Source: UBA5972 sp964567685 (GTDB taxonomy: Bacteria > Pseudomonadota > Alphaproteobacteria > Rhodobacterales > Rhodobacteraceae). From it: a stretch of DNA of 64,000 bases. The stretch covers positions 1 to 64,000 of the forward strand of contig CAZMNO010000012.1 of the NCBI GenBank assembly GCA_964567685.1. Direction: 5' to 3'. The position numbers and the translations under genes are program-made. Of the stretch, positions 60,728-64,000 are shown piece after piece (within the stretch, counting starts at the first letter, position 1; each line of letters opens with the position of its first letter). The notes below the pieces were generated by a model that saw only the letters and a program-made list of their open reading frames with translations, was not told the origin of the DNA and searched no databases.

Positions 60728-61861
60728 ATGGCAAAGTCCTTTTCATTTCAGATAAACGCAACCGACGGCAAGGCCCGGACCGGCGTTGTCAAAACGGCGC
60801 GCGGTGATATCCGCACACCGGCTTTCATGCCCGTTGGCACGGCTGCCACGGTCAAAGCGATGATGCCGGAAAGCGTGCGCGAAACCGGCGCCGATATTCT
60901 GCTTGGCAACACCTACCATCTGATGCTGCGCCCGGGGGCCGAGCGGGTGGCACGGCTTGGCGGGTTGCACAGGTTCATGAACTGGGATCGCCCGATCCTG
61001 ACCGACAGCGGCGGTTTTCAGGTGATGAGCCTGAATGAGCTGCGCAAGCTTGATGAAAACGGGGTGACGTTCAAAAGCCATATCGACGGTTCGGTGCACC
61101 ACCTGACCCCGGAAAGATCAATGAAAATACAGGCCTTGCTGGGGTCGGACATTGTCATGTGTTTTGATGAATGCACGCCTTTTCCGGCCACCGAAAAGCA
61201 GGCAGCGCAATCGATGCGCCTGTCCATGCGCTGGGCGGCGCGTTCCAAAGAGGCGTTTGGCGAGCGTCCTGATCATGCACTGTTTGGTATTCAGCAAGGA
61301 TCAGTTTTCCCTGATCTGCGCGAAGAAAGTGCAGAGGCGCTCAGGAACATTGATTTTGATGGCTATGCCATCGGCGGTCTGGCGGTTGGCGAGGGGCAGG
61401 CGGCGATGTTTGATGTGCTTGACTATGCACCAGGGCAGCTTCCCGGTAACAAGCCGCGCTATCTGATGGGGGTTGGCAAGCCAGACGATATTGTCGGTGC
61501 GGTGGCCCGTGGCGTTGACATGTTTGACTGCGTTCTGCCCTCACGTTCCGGGCGCACGGGGCAGGCGCTGACGCGGCGCGGGGCGGTCAATATCAAGAAC
61601 GCCCGCCATGCCGATGATGCGCGTCCGCTTGATCCCGATTGCAACTGCCCGACCTGTTGCAACTATTCGCGCGCCTATCTGCACCATGTGTTTCGCGCCA
61701 AGGAAATCATCAGCTCGATGCTGCTGACCTGGCACAATATCCACTACTATCAGGAATTGATGGCCGGATTGCGCGCCGCCATCCGTGACCAGCGTCTTGC
61801 GGATTTTACCGCTGAATTTGATGATCAGCGAAGTCAGGGTGACCTGTCTCAACCTGATTAA
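60728..61861 (+). CDS. tgt: tRNA-guanine transglycosylase
   Basis: A 377-residue enzyme exchanging guanine for preQ1 at the wobble position of GUN anticodons. Catalytic and binding motifs are LTDSGGFQVMSLNELRKL, IVMCFDECTPFP, GIQQGSVFPDLR, YAIGGLAVGE, and DMFDCVLPSRSGRTGQALT with the nucleophilic Asp. The zinc site is DCNCPTCCNYSRAYLHH. The ATG at 60728 begins MAKSFSF; five codons further upstream are in frame but less likely. Confidence 0.97.
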   Translation: MAKSFSFQINATDGKARTGVVKTARGDIRTPAFMPVGTAATVKAMMPESVRETGADILLGNTYHLMLRPGAERVARLGGLHRFMNWDRPILTDSGGFQVMSLNELRKLDENGVTFKSHIDGSVHHLTPERSMKIQALLGSDIVMCFDECTPFPATEKQAAQSMRLSMRWAARSKEAFGERPDHALFGIQQGSVFPDLREESAEALRNIDFDGYAIGGLAVGEGQAAMFDVLDYAPGQLPGNKPRYLMGVGKPDDIVGAVARGVDMFDCVLPSRSGRTGQALTRRGAVNIKNARHADDARPLDPDCNCPTCCNYSRAYLHHVFRAKEIISSMLLTWHNIHYYQELMAGLRAAIRDQRLADFTAEFDDQRSQGDLSQPD

Positions 61862-62104
61862 ACACGTTCGCAAAGGAAAAACGGTTTACAATTTCTCAAA
61901 ATACTCTGTTTTGTCCACATCTTTTCGCCGGCAGACGCCTTGCCCAAAGCCCGTCAGGCAGGCAAAATGCGCCAAATGAGTCGGTTGTGGGTTCTTGACA
62001 GAATGTCACAGGCTTCCCACCTGATAATACCGAACAAACAGAAGAAGGCCGGGTGTCGCCGGATGAACCGGGATCAGCGCCTTCTGGCTAACTAAGGAAG
62101 CATA
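61862..62104 (+). promoter_or_regulatory. lon leader region with possible promoter
   Basis: This 243-base gap holds no gene. CTTGACA (61994-62000) followed by CCTGATAATA (62020-62029) resembles promoter parts, but the spacing to GATAAT is 22 bases, too long for a normal sigma-70 promoter. A heat-shock sigma factor is plausible because lon is usually in that regulon, but I cannot fix the -10. AAGGAAG is the lon ribosome-binding site. Confidence 0.35.
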
Positions 62105-64000
62105 ATGAGCACTTTGAGCAGCCTCTCCTATCCTGTCCTCCCTTTGCGCGAAATCGTGGTTTTTCCGCATATGATCGTTCCGCTTTTTGTCGGACGCGAA
62201 AAATCAGTGCGGGCTCTGGAAGAAGTGATGGGGGGTGATAAGGAAATCCTGCTGTCCTCACAGATCGACCCCAGCGTCGACGACCCGACAACCGATGGCA
62301 TCTACGATGTCGGCGTGCTGGCCAATGTGCTGCAACTCCTGAAACTGCCCGATGGCACGGTCAAGGTGCTGGTCGAGGGGCGCACGCGGGTTAAGATCAC
62401 CGAATATGTAGAAAACGACGAGTTTTTCGAAGCCCATGCCGAACCGATGGAAGAGGTTTATGGCGATCCGGTCTCGGTCAAGGCGCTGAGCCGCTCGGTC
62501 TCTAAGGAATTTGAACGCTACGCCAAGCTGAACAAGAATGTCCCCGAAGAGGCGCTGAGTGCGGTTGCTGAAAGCGAAGAAGGTGCCGCCAAGCTTGCGG
62601 ATACGGTTGCCGGGCATCTGAGTGTTGAGGTTGAAGACAAGCAGAAGCTTTTGGAAACGCTTGACGTTTCTGAACGGCTCGAGCGGATTTTCGGTATGAT
62701 GCAGGGCGAGATGTCGGTGCTGAAGGTCGAGAAAAAGATCAAGTCACGCGTCAAGACCCAGATGGAGCGCACCCAGCGCGAATATTATCTGAATGAGCAG
62801 ATGAAAGCCATTCAGAAAGAGTTGGGTGACGGCGGCGACGGACAGGACGAAGTCAAGGAATACGAAGAAAAGATCGCTGCGACCAAGCTGAGCAAAGAGG
62901 CCAGGGAAAAGGCTGAAGGTGAACTTAAAAAGCTGAAATCCATGTCGCCGATGTCAGCCGAAAGCACGGTTGTGCGCAATTATCTCGACTGGATGCTGTC
63001 TGTGCCCTGGGGCAAGAAAACCCGGGTCAAGAAGGACCTGAACAAGGCCCAGGAAGTGCTTGATAACGATCACTACGGTCTGGAAAAGGTCAAAGAGCGG
63101 ATCGTTGAATACCTGGCGGTGCAGCAGCGCTCGGCCAAGCTGAAGGGTCCGATCCTGTGTCTTGTTGGCCCACCGGGTGTGGGCAAAACCTCGCTGGGGA
63201 AATCGGTTGCGCGGGCAACCGGGCGTGAATTTATCCGCATAAGCCTTGGTGGAGTGCGCGACGAAAGCGAAATTCGCGGTCACCGGCGCACTTATATCGG
63301 CTCGATGCCCGGCAAGATCATCCAGTCGATGAAACGGGCGAAAACCGTTAACCCACTGATCTTGCTCGATGAAATTGACAAAATGGGCCAGGATTTCCGC
63401 GGCGATCCGGCCAGCGCGATGTTGGAAGTGCTTGATCCGGAACAAAACTCTACCTTTACGGACCATTATCTTGAAGTCGAGTATGATCTCTCCAACGTGA
63501 TGTTCCTGACGACGGCGAACAGCTACAATATGCCCGGCCCGCTTCTGGACCGGATGGAGATCATCACGCTTGCCGGTTACACCGAAGACGAAAAGCGCGA
63601 AATTGCCAAACAGTACCTGACGCCCAAGCAAACCAAGGGCCACGGGCTGAAAAAGGGTGAGTTCCGCTTGGAAGACGCGGCGCTGACCGAGATTATTCGC
63701 ACCTATACACGCGAAGCAGGGGTCAGAAACCTTGAGCGCGAGATTGCCAAGCTTTGCCGTAAAGCTGTGACGCGCATCGTGCGCAGCGTGGAAAAAGAAG
63801 TGGTGATCACGCCGGAGAACCTTGAGGAATATCTGGGTGTGCGGCGCTTCAAATACGGGCTTGCCGAAGAGGAAAACGCCATCGGTGTTGTCACCGGTCT
63901 TGCCTGGACATCGGTTGGCGGTGATCTTCTGTCAATCGAGGCGCTGAAACTGCCCGGCAAGGGGCGGATGAAGACCACGGGCAAGCTCGGCGACGTGATG
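62105..64000 (+). CDS. lon: ATP-dependent protease Lon (3' end cut off)
   Basis: The first 632 codons of Lon, open to the window end. The N-terminal LON domain starts LSYPVLPLREIVVFPHMIVPLFVGREKSVRALE; a coiled region QMERTQREYYLNEQMKAIQKELGD follows; the AAA+ module has Walker A (GPPGVGKTSLGKS), RISLGGVRDESEIRGHRRTYIGSMPGKIIQ, Walker B (LILLDEIDKMG) and NVMFLTTANS. The window stops after WTSVGGDLLSIEALKLPGKG, just inside the protease domain and before the catalytic Ser-Lys dyad. It should degrade misfolded and regulatory proteins in the cytoplasm. Confidence 0.97.
   Translation, partial: MSTLSSLSYPVLPLREIVVFPHMIVPLFVGREKSVRALEEVMGGDKEILLSSQIDPSVDDPTTDGIYDVGVLANVLQLLKLPDGTVKVLVEGRTRVKITEYVENDEFFEAHAEPMEEVYGDPVSVKALSRSVSKEFERYAKLNKNVPEEALSAVAESEEGAAKLADTVAGHLSVEVEDKQKLLETLDVSERLERIFGMMQGEMSVLKVEKKIKSRVKTQMERTQREYYLNEQMKAIQKELGDGGDGQDEVKEYEEKIAATKLSKEAREKAEGELKKLKSMSPMSAESTVVRNYLDWMLSVPWGKKTRVKKDLNKAQEVLDNDHYGLEKVKERIVEYLAVQQRSAKLKGPILCLVGPPGVGKTSLGKSVARATGREFIRISLGGVRDESEIRGHRRTYIGSMPGKIIQSMKRAKTVNPLILLDEIDKMGQDFRGDPASAMLEVLDPEQNSTFTDHYLEVEYDLSNVMFLTTANSYNMPGPLLDRMEIITLAGYTEDEKREIAKQYLTPKQTKGHGLKKGEFRLEDAALTEIIRTYTREAGVRNLEREIAKLCRKAVTRIVRSVEKEVVITPENLEEYLGVRRFKYGLAEEENAIGVVTGLAWTSVGGDLLSIEALKLPGKGRMKTTGKLGDVM

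Overview
The window reads as one contiguous stretch of the main chromosome of an alphaproteobacterium, most likely Rhodobacterales (Roseobacter/Rhodobacter relatives). This rests on the protein flavour, on the gene order ftsY / EamA transporter / yciB, on glyQ and glyS in one cluster with a small membrane protein between them, on a SAM-II riboswitch ahead of metZ, and on G/C-rich hairpin intergenic elements seen in this order. Almost all of it is housekeeping. I see no rRNA, tRNA, CRISPR array, insertion sequence or prophage. Both ends cut through genes: ftsY lacks its 5' end, and lon lacks its 3' end.

Layout. 0-3 kb: ftsY, a drug/metabolite transporter, yciB and an SCP2 lipid-binding protein. 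3.1-5.4 kb, minus strand: a small ArsR-type regulator, a secreted DsrE-family protein and a membrane-anchored sensor/regulator (PhnD-like periplasmic domain, one membrane helix, LuxR-type DNA-binding domain) split by one in-frame TAA. This is the least ordinary locus in the window. 5.4-12 kb: glutathione transferase, metZ with riboswitch and attenuator, folE, trkH and a ThDP-dependent decarboxylase. 12-18.5 kb: a secreted protease-fold protein that has apparently lost its catalytic residues, then glyQ, a DUF6446-like gene, an FkbM methyltransferase and glyS. 18.6-26.3 kb: a PPDK-like enzyme, a SleB-type cell-wall hydrolase, a CAP-domain protein and a folB-folP-glmM run. 26.3-31 kb: a Tat-signal protein ending like a secretin, an EamA transporter, an unrecognised ORF, ilvC and two overlapping Lrp/AsnC regulators. 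31-38 kb: class V aminotransferase, UbiH-type hydroxylase, HAD nucleotidase, GntR regulator, a large GT2 glycosyltransferase with an MshEN-like N-terminus, and carA. 38-47 kb: yqeY, PBP1A, a sterol-desaturase-type hydroxylase, prfB, a radical-SAM sulfatase maturase, and an M23 peptidase overlapping a bactofilin gene. 47-64 kb: YhdP/AsmA-like protein, queA, MFS transporter, DUF924, lpdA, dnaB, a 36-residue membrane protein, tpiA, tfoX, an IscA-type carrier, a DUF418 protein, a SufT-like protein, tgt and lon.

How the genes fit together. Several encode cell-envelope construction (PBP1A, M23 peptidase plus bactofilin, SleB hydrolase, glmM, YciB, YhdP). QueA and Tgt both serve queuosine modification of tRNA. 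FolE, FolB and FolP belong to folate synthesis. MetZ and IlvC are amino-acid enzymes with visible regulation: a riboswitch for the first and a divergent Lrp pair beside the second. The IscA-type and SufT-like proteins belong to Fe-S cluster assembly. Function calls rest on motifs read by eye; no database search was run.
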